Below are positions 34,726-43,586 of a stretch of 64,000 nt of DNA, piece by piece. The stretch is taken from assembly GCA_965206355.1 (NCBI GenBank), contig OZ242212.1:620001-684000 (forward strand), written 5' to 3'. The translations under genes and the position numbers were made by a program. Under the pieces are notes generated by a model. That model worked only from the letters and a program-made list of their open reading frames with translations. It made no database searches and was not told the DNA's origin. Origin of the DNA: Spongiihabitans sp965206355. Lineage in GTDB: Bacteria; Pseudomonadota; Gammaproteobacteria; Arenicellales; Poriferihabitantaceae. Each line of letters opens with the position of its first letter. Within the stretch, counting starts at the first letter, position 1.

Positions 34726-34939
34726 GGTTAAAATATAATCACAGGGTTTTGTTCTATGGGCAAGTCATTTGTTGAATCGCACCGACATAATGGCGCAAAC
34801 CCACCGCCAGTCATTAGAGCGGTCGAGACTTGAAGTTAGCGTTTTTTCAGCGGGGTTGCAAGCGGTTATCTTCAGCAGGGGACGAACCCAGATTAAAGAC
34901 CAACCAGAGCGTATATTGTCAACACAGAGTAAACATTCC

Positions 34940-36055
34940 GTGAGCATTCAACATTCACCTTTGAATCTTTATCAACGCCACATAGAACAGGGCGAATTAC
35001 ACCCGGATGTAGCGCAATATCAGGCAATCAAGCAACTTGACCAGCTTTTTCATACCCTGACATCCAAGCCGGGGAAGCGCTTTCAACGGCTATTCAAACC
35101 AACCCAAGCGGGAGCACAGGGCTATTACTTGTGGGGTGGTGTTGGCACTGGCAAGACCGTACTTATGGATATGTTCTATCTCTCTTTGCCAGCGGGATTG
35201 GGCGAGCGCATTCATTTCCATCGCTTCATGCAGCATATTCACGAACACAAGCATGAAATCAAAGATCAACGGGAGCCGCTCGGTATCATCGCCGCCGCTT
35301 TTGCGGCGAGAATAAAGGTGCTGTGTCTGGATGAATTTTCGGTAACCGACATCACCGATGCGATGATTCTGTCCGGACTGCTGGAGCACCTTTTCAATCG
35401 TGGCGTGGTGTTGGTGACCACCTCAAATACCGAGATAGCTGACCTGTATAAAGATGGTTTACAACGGCAACTGTTTTTGCCCGCTATTACGTTACTGAAA
35501 AAACATACCATAGCCGTGCATGTTGATAGTGGTTACGACTATCGCATGGCATATTTGCGGGAGGATGCTATTTTTCACACACCAGTAGGGCAACAGGCGG
35601 ATGTGGAATTAGCAAACTGTTTTAAGCGACTGACCGCTCAAAAAGCACATGATACGGTCAATGCCTATGCACAGACACAGACCAACAGCATCGTCATTTT
35701 TGGCAGAGAGATCGCCATCGTTGCGGGTGCATCGGGTGTGGTCTGGTTTCAATTTCAGATGCTGTGTCAGACAAATCGCTCCAAAGCCGATTACATCGAA
35801 ATCGCCAAACAATTCCATACTGTGCTGTTATCCAATATCCCGCAATTAACGGTTACAGAAGATGATGCTGCCAGAAGATTTATCGAATTAGTTGACGAGC
35901 TTTATGATCGTAACGTCAACCTGATTGTCTCTTCTGCACACCCGCCGGAACATATCTACACCGGAAAAAGACTGGCAGAACCCTTTAAGCGCACCAGTAG
36001 CCGCCTAATTGAGATGAGTGCCCATGCTTATCTGGCAAAACCACATTTGTCCTGA
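34940..36055 (+). CDS. zapE: cell division protein ZapE (AFG1-like ATPase)
   Basis: AAA-type ATPase that in E. coli associates with the Z-ring under stress and low oxygen. Conserved features: LNLYQRHIEQGELHPD at the start, Walker A LWGGVGTGKTVLMDMFY, FHRFMQHIHEH, Walker B VLCLDEFSVTDITDAMIL, and TTSNTEIADLYKDGLQRQLF. The GTG at 34940 places the conserved region at the N-terminus (371 residues, usual size); an ORF open back to 34769 would add 57 residues without family resemblance. C-terminus ERTxSRLxEM (FKRTSSRLIEMSAHAYL) is typical. Intact. Confidence 0.9.
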   Translation: MSIQHSPLNLYQRHIEQGELHPDVAQYQAIKQLDQLFHTLTSKPGKRFQRLFKPTQAGAQGYYLWGGVGTGKTVLMDMFYLSLPAGLGERIHFHRFMQHIHEHKHEIKDQREPLGIIAAAFAARIKVLCLDEFSVTDITDAMILSGLLEHLFNRGVVLVTTSNTEIADLYKDGLQRQLFLPAITLLKKHTIAVHVDSGYDYRMAYLREDAIFHTPVGQQADVELANCFKRLTAQKAHDTVNAYAQTQTNSIVIFGREIAIVAGASGVVWFQFQMLCQTNRSKADYIEIAKQFHTVLLSNIPQLTVTEDDAARRFIELVDELYDRNVNLIVSSAHPPEHIYTGKRLAEPFKRTSSRLIEMSAHAYLAKPHLS

Positions 36056-36155
36056 AAGCGTGTTTGTTGGTGATATTTTCCGCGGTTGTGGACAGACGCA
36101 AAAATCAGGTATAACAGATGCTGATAAAGAAAGAACCTGTAAAAAAACGCATTTT

Positions 36156-36171
36156 TGTGATTTTTATCACA
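36156..36171. promoter_or_regulatory. perfect CRP-type binding site upstream of the comEA-like gene
   Basis: TGTGA-TTTTTA-TCACA is an exact match to the CRP half-sites with the standard six-base spacer. It lies 143 bases upstream of the ComEA-like start codon. In Haemophilus, Vibrio and relatives CRP (with Sxy/TfoX) switches on competence genes including comEA homologues. A -35-like TTGACA follows near 36272. Confidence 0.7.
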
Positions 36172-36313
36172 TCTTTTTGTGTTTGTATCCGCTAGGCTTC
36201 GTCATCTCAATGGTGCTGATGCGCTATTGGGATTACGGAAAGCCTGGCGTGGAAATGCAGCGTTGGTTTTGACAAAGGGTTATTTATTAACAAGGTATCA
36301 AGGAGAATTGATT

Positions 36314-36778
36314 ATGCAAACAATAGGACAAGGGGCGAATGCTGAGAACAGCGTCATTAGGTTTTTTCAGTATGCGGTTATGGCACTGGCACTGGCGATG
36401 GCAATGGGGCTGTTTGCCACTACGGCTATGGCTGAAAAAGTGAATCTCAATCAGGCGAATGCCGAAACGCTGGAGTATATCCCCGGAATTGGAGCCAGCA
36501 AATCTGCGGCGATTATCAGCTTGCGTGAACAAAATGGCGGATTTAAAAGTTTTGAGGATTTGCTTGAGGTACGCGGAATAGGGGTGAAGATTCTGGAAGA
36601 TATAAGGCTATACGGAACCTTAATCGGTGGCGTTGCTGAAGTCAGCCAGGCCATGCGGGATAATCCGCCGCAGAAAAAAGCGCGGATAACGGCAACGAAT
36701 GTTGTTTCGGAGCAGAGCGCCACGGATCAGAGTGATGGCGCAGCCCCAGTCGATAGTCGGAGCATGACGAGGTATTGA
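36314..36778 (+). CDS. ComEA-like helix-hairpin-helix DNA-binding protein, secreted
   Basis: Periplasmic ComEA-type proteins bind incoming DNA during natural transformation and act as a ratchet. The 154-residue protein has a signal sequence (FFQYAVMALALAMAMGLFA, cleavage likely after ATTAMA), then a ComEA core EKVNLNQANAETLEYIPGIG with the two helix-hairpin-helix repeats (PGIGASKSAAIISLRE and VRGIGVKILEDIR), and a hydrophilic tail of about 50 residues. The ATG at 36314 has AAGGAG eight bases upstream; an earlier ATG lacks one. A perfect CRP site lies upstream. Some ComEA-like proteins are not competence factors, so the role is probable only. Confidence 0.85.
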   Translation: MQTIGQGANAENSVIRFFQYAVMALALAMAMGLFATTAMAEKVNLNQANAETLEYIPGIGASKSAAIISLREQNGGFKSFEDLLEVRGIGVKILEDIRLYGTLIGGVAEVSQAMRDNPPQKKARITATNVVSEQSATDQSDGAAPVDSRSMTRY

Positions 36779-36941
36779 TACCTCAAGCACGTGTGGTTTG
36801 CACGAGGTGCCCACGGACGGTTATCGGGTTTCAGAATGAGCGAAAGCGCACATTCACGGACAGAATATCAGACCAAGGGCAACCGCGAAAGCGGATACGG
36901 CTTGATCGCTTGTGCCAACCACATCCGGCTTTGCTTCCGAC

Positions 36942-38024
36942 TTAGGCATCGCGGTTAGCAAGTAACCCCAAGGGATCAGCCGGGTCAATACCATCCATAA
37001 ACACCTCTGCCCGATCGTTGTTGGTCACCTGATAAACCAGCCCAAGCCAGTTATTGATGATGGCCTTGCCGGTATCAAACCAGGTAACGTCAATCATCTT
37101 TGACAATATCTGTTCCGGAAAAACGGGTAGATGCGCAAAATTTCCAGAACACATCGCCACCTCCTGTTCAAAAGCCTTGAGAACGGTTATCGCTTCATCA
37201 TAAAAGTAATTTTCCGGGTAGGGCGGATAGTCGGCACGAATACCGGTAATAAAGCGCATGACTTCCCGTTTATATTCTTTGAGCAAACTAATCGCTTCGT
37301 ATTCCGGATGACCTTGGAAAAAGACAAACCTAAGGCCGTCCGGACTCACACCAAGGTGCAGATCCGATTCCCTGCTTTCTGCCAAAACGATAAGACCCGC
37401 CTCACGAAATTGTTTTGAACTGACTTCATGAATATGCGAATGTGGCGCGTAAAAGCGGCTATCAATATTGGCAGTCAACGGATGATATTGCTCGGTTACT
37501 TTGTTTGAATATACCCCCCAACGTTTCTGTGGGAGCGGATAACGCTTGACGTTCCAAAGCTGTTGCACGACCGCATGGGTTGCCAGACATGAACACATTA
37601 CCGAGCAAACATTGTCTTTAGCCCAATCAACCACTTGTTGTAGTGGCTGCCAAAAGGGTTCGGTGGTGATGTCGCTACTTGCCGGATTGGCTCCAGAGAG
37701 GATAAGCGCATCTAGTCCCTGCGCCTTGAGATCTTCGAAATGACTGTAATACTGGTCAATATGGTGCTGCACGTTGGCTCCTCGTGGGATTTCAGCGAAA
37801 GTGAAAGGATGCACATAAAACTGTGCGATTCGGTTACAGGCACCGACCAGTCGCAAGAATTGTCGTTCGGTCGCCTGAAGCGCAGCATCCGGCATCATAT
37901 TTAACAAGCCGATATGTAATTCCCGAATATCCTGTGTTTGTGCCCGATCAGGAATCAAGACTTCCTGACCCTCGTTCCTGAGTCTCCCGAAACTGGGTAA
38001 TTTTGTATTGGCAACTAATGGCAT
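36942..38024 (-). CDS. metA: homoserine O-succinyltransferase (MetA/HTS family)
   Basis: First committed step of methionine synthesis: acylation of homoserine, usually with succinyl-CoA. The 360-residue protein has LHIGLLNMMPDAALQATERQ near 37, the nucleophile region CSVMCSCLATHAVVQQLW near 140-157, YSNKVTEQYHPL and the catalytic FFQGHPEYEAISLLKEYKREV near 245. Acyl donor (succinyl or acetyl) depends on one residue and is not settled here. The start codon (38022-38024) lies in the first unit of a tenfold 41-bp repeat whose every unit carries the same ATGCCATTAGTTGCC, so ribosomes could initiate repeatedly upstream. Confidence 0.92.
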   Translation of the reverse strand: MPLVANTKLPSFGRLRNEGQEVLIPDRAQTQDIRELHIGLLNMMPDAALQATERQFLRLVGACNRIAQFYVHPFTFAEIPRGANVQHHIDQYYSHFEDLKAQGLDALILSGANPASSDITTEPFWQPLQQVVDWAKDNVCSVMCSCLATHAVVQQLWNVKRYPLPQKRWGVYSNKVTEQYHPLTANIDSRFYAPHSHIHEVSSKQFREAGLIVLAESRESDLHLGVSPDGLRFVFFQGHPEYEAISLLKEYKREVMRFITGIRADYPPYPENYFYDEAITVLKAFEQEVAMCSGNFAHLPVFPEQILSKMIDVTWFDTGKAIINNWLGLVYQVTNNDRAEVFMDGIDPADPLGLLANRDA

Positions 38025-38427
38025 AATGACAGGTGGTTATCGGGGGTGAAGGCAACTAATGGCATAATGACAGGTGGTTATCGGGGGTGAAGGCAACTAA
38101 TGGCATAATGACAGGTGGTTATCGGGGGTGAAGGCAACTAATGGCATAATGACAGGTGGTTATCGGGGGTGAAGGCAACTAATGGCATAATGACAGGTGG
38201 TTATCGGGGGTGAAGGCAACTAATGGCATAATGACAGGTGGTTATCGGGGGTGAAGGCAACTAATGGCATAATGACAGGTGGTTATCGGGGGTGAAGGCA
38301 ACTAATGGCATAATGACAGGTGGTTATCGGGGGTGAAGGCAACTAATGGCATAATGACAGGTGGTTATCGGGGGTGAAGGCAACTAATGGCATAATGACG
38401 GATGGTTATCAGGGGTGAAGGCAACTA
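38008..38427. repeat. 41-bp tandem repeat duplicating the metA start region (ten units plus partial)
   Basis: Units begin at 38008, 38049 and every 41 bases to 38377, with a partial unit at 38418 that contains the stop codon of the upstream gene. Most units are identical; the unit at 38377 has a few changes. On the minus strand each unit carries ATGCCATTAGTTGCC, the first five metA codons. Because 41 is not a multiple of three, each upstream ATG opens a 16-codon mini-ORF whose TAG overlaps the next ATGCCATTAG. The array fills the whole 400-base gap upstream of metA. No spacers, so not CRISPR. Confidence 0.95.
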
Positions 38428-39261
38428 TGATATGTTTTCGCAAATAAAATCAATAATGTCCGCATCGTCTGGTAATTCCAGAATTTTCTCCGCATCAATG
38501 ATGTGACCGTATTGCTCTGCCAGATATTCATACTTGGGTTTGCGATAGTTCATCAATGCTGGGAAAACCCATTGCACGAATTCATCGGGTATCAGCTCAT
38601 GCGCTGATTGCAGGTTGTTTTCCTGCAGATATTGAGCCAGGTGTTGGTCGAGAAATTTTTCTTCATAAAACAACGGTTTAGGATTATGTCGGGCACGTTC
38701 AATCAAGGTTTTCTCCATATCATCGCTGGCACGCAAATACAGCACCACCGTTAATTCATTCAGGTCGTTCCAACATTGCTGGTCGGTCAAGTGGCATATA
38801 CTGCCACCGGCATCATTGATGAAATTCGGGTAACCATAAATGTTCTGTGCTTTGCCCATGAATTCACGCACATCCGCCATCGCATTAACTTCAGCATTAA
38901 AAAACAGCTTTTGGCGACGCTTGAACTCATCCACGTTCAATCCACCGAGCTCAGGGTTGCCGATTTTGCTCAGGAAACATGACAGCGGATGCAGGTGATC
39001 GATGGTGATATTATTGCGTATGTATATGGAGTCGTTACGCAACAACTCCCGCAGGGGGGGATTTTCCATGACCCTGATTTTAATGTCATCCAAAATCGGC
39101 TCATCAAGGTATTTCGTGCCTATGCGATAATCTCCGGAATAATGGAACCAGGCATTGCGGGGTAGCCGGGCAGATAACACCGTTTTACCGACCCCAGACA
39201 TTCCCAGCAGGGTAATCGCCTTGTTCGTCCATTGTCTAAATTGTTGGGCAGTCTTTTTCAT
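38425..39261 (-). CDS. P-loop nucleotide-binding protein, unknown function
   Basis: A 278-residue soluble protein with Walker A LLGMSGVGKTVLS near 18-30 and a possible Walker B-like TVVLYLRASD near 170. The segment FINDAGGSICHLTD near 146 and the tail LPDDADIIDFICENIS are distinctive, but no named family was recognised beyond a P-loop ATPase/kinase. It resembles proteins annotated only as ATPase in other proteobacteria. The ATG at 39261 is chosen over the adjacent one three bases upstream. It lies upstream of metA on the same strand; its stop codon sits in the partial last unit of the 41-bp repeat, so repeat growth pushed the two genes apart. Confidence 0.7.
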   Translation of the reverse strand: MKKTAQQFRQWTNKAITLLGMSGVGKTVLSARLPRNAWFHYSGDYRIGTKYLDEPILDDIKIRVMENPPLRELLRNDSIYIRNNITIDHLHPLSCFLSKIGNPELGGLNVDEFKRRQKLFFNAEVNAMADVREFMGKAQNIYGYPNFINDAGGSICHLTDQQCWNDLNELTVVLYLRASDDMEKTLIERARHNPKPLFYEEKFLDQHLAQYLQENNLQSAHELIPDEFVQWVFPALMNYRKPKYEYLAEQYGHIIDAEKILELPDDADIIDFICENIS

Positions 39262-39299
39262 CAATATTGCTTTCTACACAATAATGGGGCAAGCGTGCA

Positions 39300-39539
39300 T
39301 TCTACAACAACAACAACAGCAAAATCATACCTAAAATCAACCAGTATAATGACAAAGGGCAACAAACTGAAACGCTGTAAATAGCGTAGAAAATGCAGAT
39401 ACGGTGGTTGCAAAAGCCAGTCCCTGATCGATTAATTGAACAGCACGGGGGCAAGAACGAGATATTCCGAGCTGGAAATGGGTAAAAATTCGGTGATGCC
39501 CTGAATAATGGACAACCAGAAGGCATGAGTCCACTCCAT
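39300..39539 (-). pseudogene. uppP: undecaprenyl-diphosphatase (uppP/bacA) remnant
   Basis: The ATG at 39537-39539 overlaps the midA stop (TAATG) and opens with MEWTHAFWLSIIQGITEFLP then ISSS, the hallmark N-terminus and first active-site loop of UppP. A TAA follows after 35 codons; the frame can be continued as LIDQGLAFATTVSAFSTLFT in another register before further stops. The remaining roughly 190 residues of the enzyme are missing. The normal enzyme recycles the undecaprenyl carrier for cell-wall synthesis, so another phosphatase must exist elsewhere. Confidence 0.8.
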
Positions 39540-40723
39540 TATAGCCGACCTTGATGATTGTGCAGGGTAAAACCGCTTAGTTGACCGGGGTAATGCTTTG
39601 CCAGCGCAATGACTTTGAATAACTCGCCCATCTGGTGCGGCAGGGTGAGCATTTTTACTTCCTGTGACAGGGAAAGCGCCTGTTGATTGGTTTTGGTCTG
39701 GTCTTGCCGAATTGCAAGATTTTCAAGCAAGCCCAATGACAACAAAAACCCAGCCTGATGACAATAACCAATGACCCGCAAATGTGCCGCATTGGCGGCG
39801 CTGGCAATCGCACTAAAATCAACATGCGCAGTGATGTCCTGCAGTCCCGGAAAATAAAAGGGATTATCGTGGGCAGTGTGCTGGTAATGACACATTAACG
39901 TGCCTTGCTTTCTGTCCCAGTGATAAAACTGGGCCTGAGGAAAACCATAATCAATCAACAGCATTACCCCAGAAATTAATTTTTCGGCGACAGACCGAAC
40001 CCAGCCCTCCGCGTACAGACCAATCTCGCTTCGATAGCCTGGCGGCAGTGAATAGGGGCTTAATCGTTGTTGTAGCACGTCAGCAAGTAAATGTGTTGAG
40101 ACTTCCCAAGCGAAATGGTTGTCAATTATTGACACTCCAAGTTCTTTGGCTTGACCATTGTCATCAATCTGAAAGCGCATGACTGGAAACGCATCAAGCA
40201 GCTCATTGGCAATAATAACTCCGTTAATTCCAGCTTCAGGAATAGCATCAACCCATTTAATCACATCAAGATATTCGGGGCAGTGAGCTGTAATTAACTG
40301 TTGTTGCCGTTGTTTTAAGTCAGCACTGGTTTCAACAATCAGGTATTGATAAGGCAGAGATCGATGTGATGCCAGTAGCGTATCAAGGTGAGTCAAAAAA
40401 TCCAGCGCAAACTGACCAGTGCCAGCCCCAAATTCAATAATCGTCAGCGGTTGAGGCGGGAGTAAATTTTCAATAATCTCTAGGCATTGTCTGGCGAGGC
40501 AGCCGGCAAATTGCGTCCCCAGCAACGGTGCGGTAATAAAATCCCCGCCCGCACCTATTTTTTTTGAGCCAGCACTATAATACCCCAAAGCTGGCGTATA
40601 CAAGGCTAAATCCATAAATTGCGTGAAACTTATCCAGCCGGCATTTTCTTCAATGCGGGCTCGGATAACCGATGCAAGCGCGGCGGCGTGTTCGATTTGG
40701 ATGTTATCGGGTTGGTCAGGCAT
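39539..40723 (-). CDS. MidA/NDUFAF7-family SAM-dependent methyltransferase
   Basis: DUF185-type methyltransferase. The mitochondrial homologue NDUFAF7 methylates an arginine of complex I subunit NDUFS2; the bacterial role is not established. The 394-residue protein has the family start ISFTQFMDLALYTPALGYYS near 31, GGDFITAPLLGTQFA near 60, SAM motif IIEFGAGTGQFALDFL near 96-111, NELLDAFPV near 172 and MLLIDYGFPQAQFY near 255. The ATG at 40723 is preferred over one eight codons upstream. It overlaps the uppP remnant start, indicating an original two-gene operon. Confidence 0.88.
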   Translation of the reverse strand: MPDQPDNIQIEHAAALASVIRARIEENAGWISFTQFMDLALYTPALGYYSAGSKKIGAGGDFITAPLLGTQFAGCLARQCLEIIENLLPPQPLTIIEFGAGTGQFALDFLTHLDTLLASHRSLPYQYLIVETSADLKQRQQQLITAHCPEYLDVIKWVDAIPEAGINGVIIANELLDAFPVMRFQIDDNGQAKELGVSIIDNHFAWEVSTHLLADVLQQRLSPYSLPPGYRSEIGLYAEGWVRSVAEKLISGVMLLIDYGFPQAQFYHWDRKQGTLMCHYQHTAHDNPFYFPGLQDITAHVDFSAIASAANAAHLRVIGYCHQAGFLLSLGLLENLAIRQDQTKTNQQALSLSQEVKMLTLPHQMGELFKVIALAKHYPGQLSGFTLHNHQGRL

Positions 40724-40977
40724 GCCGACGATAAGGTAGAAACACAACCCCCTGATTATTTGTTGCTGTTGGTGGCAAAAGTAACCACTCTAATTTCAGC
40801 ATTTTTGCCGATACTGTGATTATACCGATATTCGTTCGGAGCGCATTGTCAGCAACTAAACCGCCGCAATAACCGTACCAAACAGAGCGGTTTCGGGATA
40901 TGTTGATATTTTGTTTGTCGGAGGTGAGGTTATGAAAACAGCAGGCGAAAGCAAAATTAGGGCATGTATGACGATCT

Positions 40978-41090
40978 GAGACCTTTGCACGGAAGATGAT
41001 TTCGCTTTCAGGCAAGGCAAAAACGCAATGACCGATTGAGTACGATTTTAACGTAGCATGCAGGTGAAATGGCTTTCGTGCAAAGGTCTC
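40978..41090 (+). mobile_element. MITE copy 10 (113 bp, internally deleted) at the gltA stop codon
   Basis: Family ends, 26-bp internal deletion, duplication gatct at 40973-40977 and 41091-41095. The proximal duplication overlaps the gltA TAG (41094-41096). Confidence 0.92.
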
Positions 41091-41093
41091 GAT

Positions 41094-42467
41094 CTATTTG
41101 TTGCTCCAGAGCCAGGACCAACTGGTTTTCTTTTCGGTGTGCCCACGTTTATCAATGGTGATATAGCGCCGTTTAGTTTTGCCCAGATACAACTGACGCG
41201 GACGACCGATTTTTTGTTCATCATCAACCAGCATTTCTTTCCAATGTGACAGCCATCCCACGGTTCTGCCAATGGCAAACATAACGGTGAACATTGAGGT
41301 CGGAAAGCCCATGGCTTTCAGAATGATTCCCGAGTAGAAATCAACATTCGGATATAGTTTCTTGCTAATGAAATACTCATCTTTCAAAGCGATGTCCTCA
41401 AGTTTCATGGCAAGCTCAAGTTGCGGGTCATCAATGCCGAGGACGTTCAGCACTTCGTGACAGGTTTCACGCATGACGGTTGCCCGTGGGTCATGATTCT
41501 TGTAAACGCGGTGACCAAAACCCATCAGTCGAAAGCTGTCGTTTTTGTCGCGTGCCTTTTTCAGGTATTTATCTATTTGGTCAACAGAGCCAATTTCATC
41601 CAGCATTTTTAATACCGCTTCGTTGGCACCACCGTGCGCCGGGCCCCATAACGAAGCAATACCCGATGCCGTACATGCGTAAGGATTCGCACCCGAAGAT
41701 CCCGCCAATCGTACCGTTGAAGTCGATGCGTTTTGCTCGTGATCGGCATGTAGAATCAGAATTTTATCAATGGCCTTGGCCAGCACCGGATTGATCTCGT
41801 AGTCCTCTGCCGGGTTGGAAAACATCATGTGCAACAGATTCTCCGAATAGGATAATTTATTGCGCGGAGTTGGAAATGGCAGACCTTGGGAATACTTGAA
41901 TGCACAGGCACCAATGGTCGGCATTTTGGCTATCAGACGATGGGCAGCGAGCCGTCTTTGTTTGACATTTGTTATGTCAATGTTGTCGTGATAAAACGCC
42001 GACAGCGCACCAACAACACCAACCATAATTGCCATCGGATGGGCACTACGCATAAAGCCGGAATAAAATCGTGCCAACTGTTCGTGAATCAGAGTATGCT
42101 TTTTAATATCGGCATCAAAAGACGCTTTTTGTTCCGGAGTGGGCAGCTCGCCATACAGTAGCAGGTAACAGGTCTCCATAAAATCACTTTTTTCCGCTAA
42201 TTCAGAGATGGAATATCCGCGGTGCAACAGTACGCCTTCTGCACCGTTAATAAAAGTAATACTGGATTTACACGAAGCCGTTGAGGTAAACCCCGGATCA
42301 TAGGTTAAAACACCAGTTTCGCCATACAATGCTTTGATATCAATCAGGCGGTTGCCCATAGCACCAACCCGGGCAGGTAGTCGCCAAGATTTGCCGGTAC
42401 TGTTGTCGGTCAGAGTAAAAGAATCTGCAACATCTGTGGTTGGGTTTGGTTTTTGCTTATTGCTCAT
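41094..42467 (-). CDS. gltA: citrate synthase (type II)
   Basis: Condenses oxaloacetate and acetyl-CoA at TCA entry. The 457-residue protein has LTYDPGFTSTASCKSSIT and the catalytic stretches: LHADHEQNASTSTVRLAGSS (His and nearby residues) near 262, GPAHGGANEAVLKML near 295, GFGHRVYKNHDPRA (catalytic His and Arg) near 335, and DFYSGIILKAMGFP (catalytic Asp) near 395. The ATG at 42467 has GGAGA eight bases upstream. The C-terminus runs about 25 residues past the usual end and is rich in Lys/Trp (KKTSWSWLWSNK); a MITE is inserted exactly at the stop codon. Confidence 0.94.
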   Translation of the reverse strand: MSNKQKPNPTTDVADSFTLTDNSTGKSWRLPARVGAMGNRLIDIKALYGETGVLTYDPGFTSTASCKSSITFINGAEGVLLHRGYSISELAEKSDFMETCYLLLYGELPTPEQKASFDADIKKHTLIHEQLARFYSGFMRSAHPMAIMVGVVGALSAFYHDNIDITNVKQRRLAAHRLIAKMPTIGACAFKYSQGLPFPTPRNKLSYSENLLHMMFSNPAEDYEINPVLAKAIDKILILHADHEQNASTSTVRLAGSSGANPYACTASGIASLWGPAHGGANEAVLKMLDEIGSVDQIDKYLKKARDKNDSFRLMGFGHRVYKNHDPRATVMRETCHEVLNVLGIDDPQLELAMKLEDIALKDEYFISKKLYPNVDFYSGIILKAMGFPTSMFTVMFAIGRTVGWLSHWKEMLVDDEQKIGRPRQLYLGKTKRRYITIDKRGHTEKKTSWSWLWSNK

Positions 42468-42662
42468 TAACATCTCCATAATAATTGACATTTAAGGTCG
42501 CGACCTTATGATTGCGGGTGCCGATTGAAAAATCAGCGTAATTCATAAATCATGTTCTATTCGCTATACGATAATAGAATTTCATACAAATAACAATTTG
42601 TTTTTAGTTCGGCGTTCGCTGGAAGCGTAAAACATGAAAATAACAACCCGAATACATTAACC

Positions 42663-43511
42663 ATGACCGAAAAAGAAATCGTATTACAGGGGCTGACCGG
42701 TCAGGTTATTGCTCTGGAACTGGGTGCGGCAGACGGTATTCCGATTATCGCGTTGCACGGCTGGCTGGATAATGCCGCAAGTTTTATACCGCTGTGCCGA
42801 CACCTCAACATATTTCGCTGGATTTGCATTGATATGCCGGGACATGGAAAATCGGCACACAGACCGGCGGGGTGTATTTATCACTTTACCGACTATGTTG
42901 CGGATCTTGCTGTCCTCGTTCGGCAATTGGGCTTGAGCGAATGCAATTTAGTCGGACACTCGTTAGGCGCTGGGGTGGTTACGATGTTTGCCGCGGCTTT
43001 CCCTGACAACGTAAATCGACTGATGCTTATTGATGGCATCGGGCCGATTGCCAGAGACGATGACGACAGCCTGACGCAATTACGCAAATCTATGGTATCT
43101 CTTGAGCACATGGCGGGCAATGCAAGTAGATACGCAACTTGGGAGGAATTGAAAAGCGCGCGTATGCGTAGCGGGGTGATTGCTGAGGATAGTGCAGAAC
43201 AGCTACTTAGACGTGGGGCCCATTGGGTTGATAAGCAGTTTGTTGTCCACAGTGATAACAGATTGAAGCAAATTTCGCCGATTTATATGAGTCAGCACAA
43301 AATCCTGACCATATTAGCGGGTATTGAAGCGCCTACCTTGCTGGTGATGGCTAAAAACGGTCTGATTATAGCGAACAGCACAACTGCAAAAAGAATAGCG
43401 GCAATCAGAAATATAACGACCGCAACGGTTGAAGGCGCACACCATGTCCACATGGATAACCCACAATCAGTGGCGCAGGAGATTGCAAATTTTATGGCAA
43501 CGGCACGCTGA
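42663..43511 (+). CDS. alpha/beta-fold hydrolase
   Basis: A 282-residue alpha/beta hydrolase of unknown substrate. Visible are the oxyanion-hole region LHGWLDNAASF near 31, the nucleophile elbow VGHSLGAGVVTMFAA near 103-117 (Ser near 106), an acid in TLLVMAKNGLI near 227 and a catalytic His in EGAHHVHMDNP near 260-270. The family resembles serine hydrolase-like (SERHL) and proteobacterial hydrolases near gltA or dacB, but no specific reaction can be named. It is divergent from gltA, with a shared upstream region of about 195 bases. Confidence 0.85.
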   Translation: MTEKEIVLQGLTGQVIALELGAADGIPIIALHGWLDNAASFIPLCRHLNIFRWICIDMPGHGKSAHRPAGCIYHFTDYVADLAVLVRQLGLSECNLVGHSLGAGVVTMFAAAFPDNVNRLMLIDGIGPIARDDDDSLTQLRKSMVSLEHMAGNASRYATWEELKSARMRSGVIAEDSAEQLLRRGAHWVDKQFVVHSDNRLKQISPIYMSQHKILTILAGIEAPTLLVMAKNGLIIANSTTAKRIAAIRNITTATVEGAHHVHMDNPQSVAQEIANFMATAR

Positions 43512-43586
43512 TGCAATCATAAGATTTGTTCAGAACGATTCAGCTCCGGAACTATTCAGGTTGAGAAGGCCTCAAGTAAGTCCGCC

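Noticed and set aside
38008..38427. 41-bp array as a CRISPR
   Set aside because: Units are directly adjacent with no unique spacers, and they contain the metA start codon.
38008..38427. SAM riboswitch or MetJ operator upstream of metA
   Set aside because: No conserved riboswitch helices and no AGACGTCT-type boxes; only the repeat array is present.
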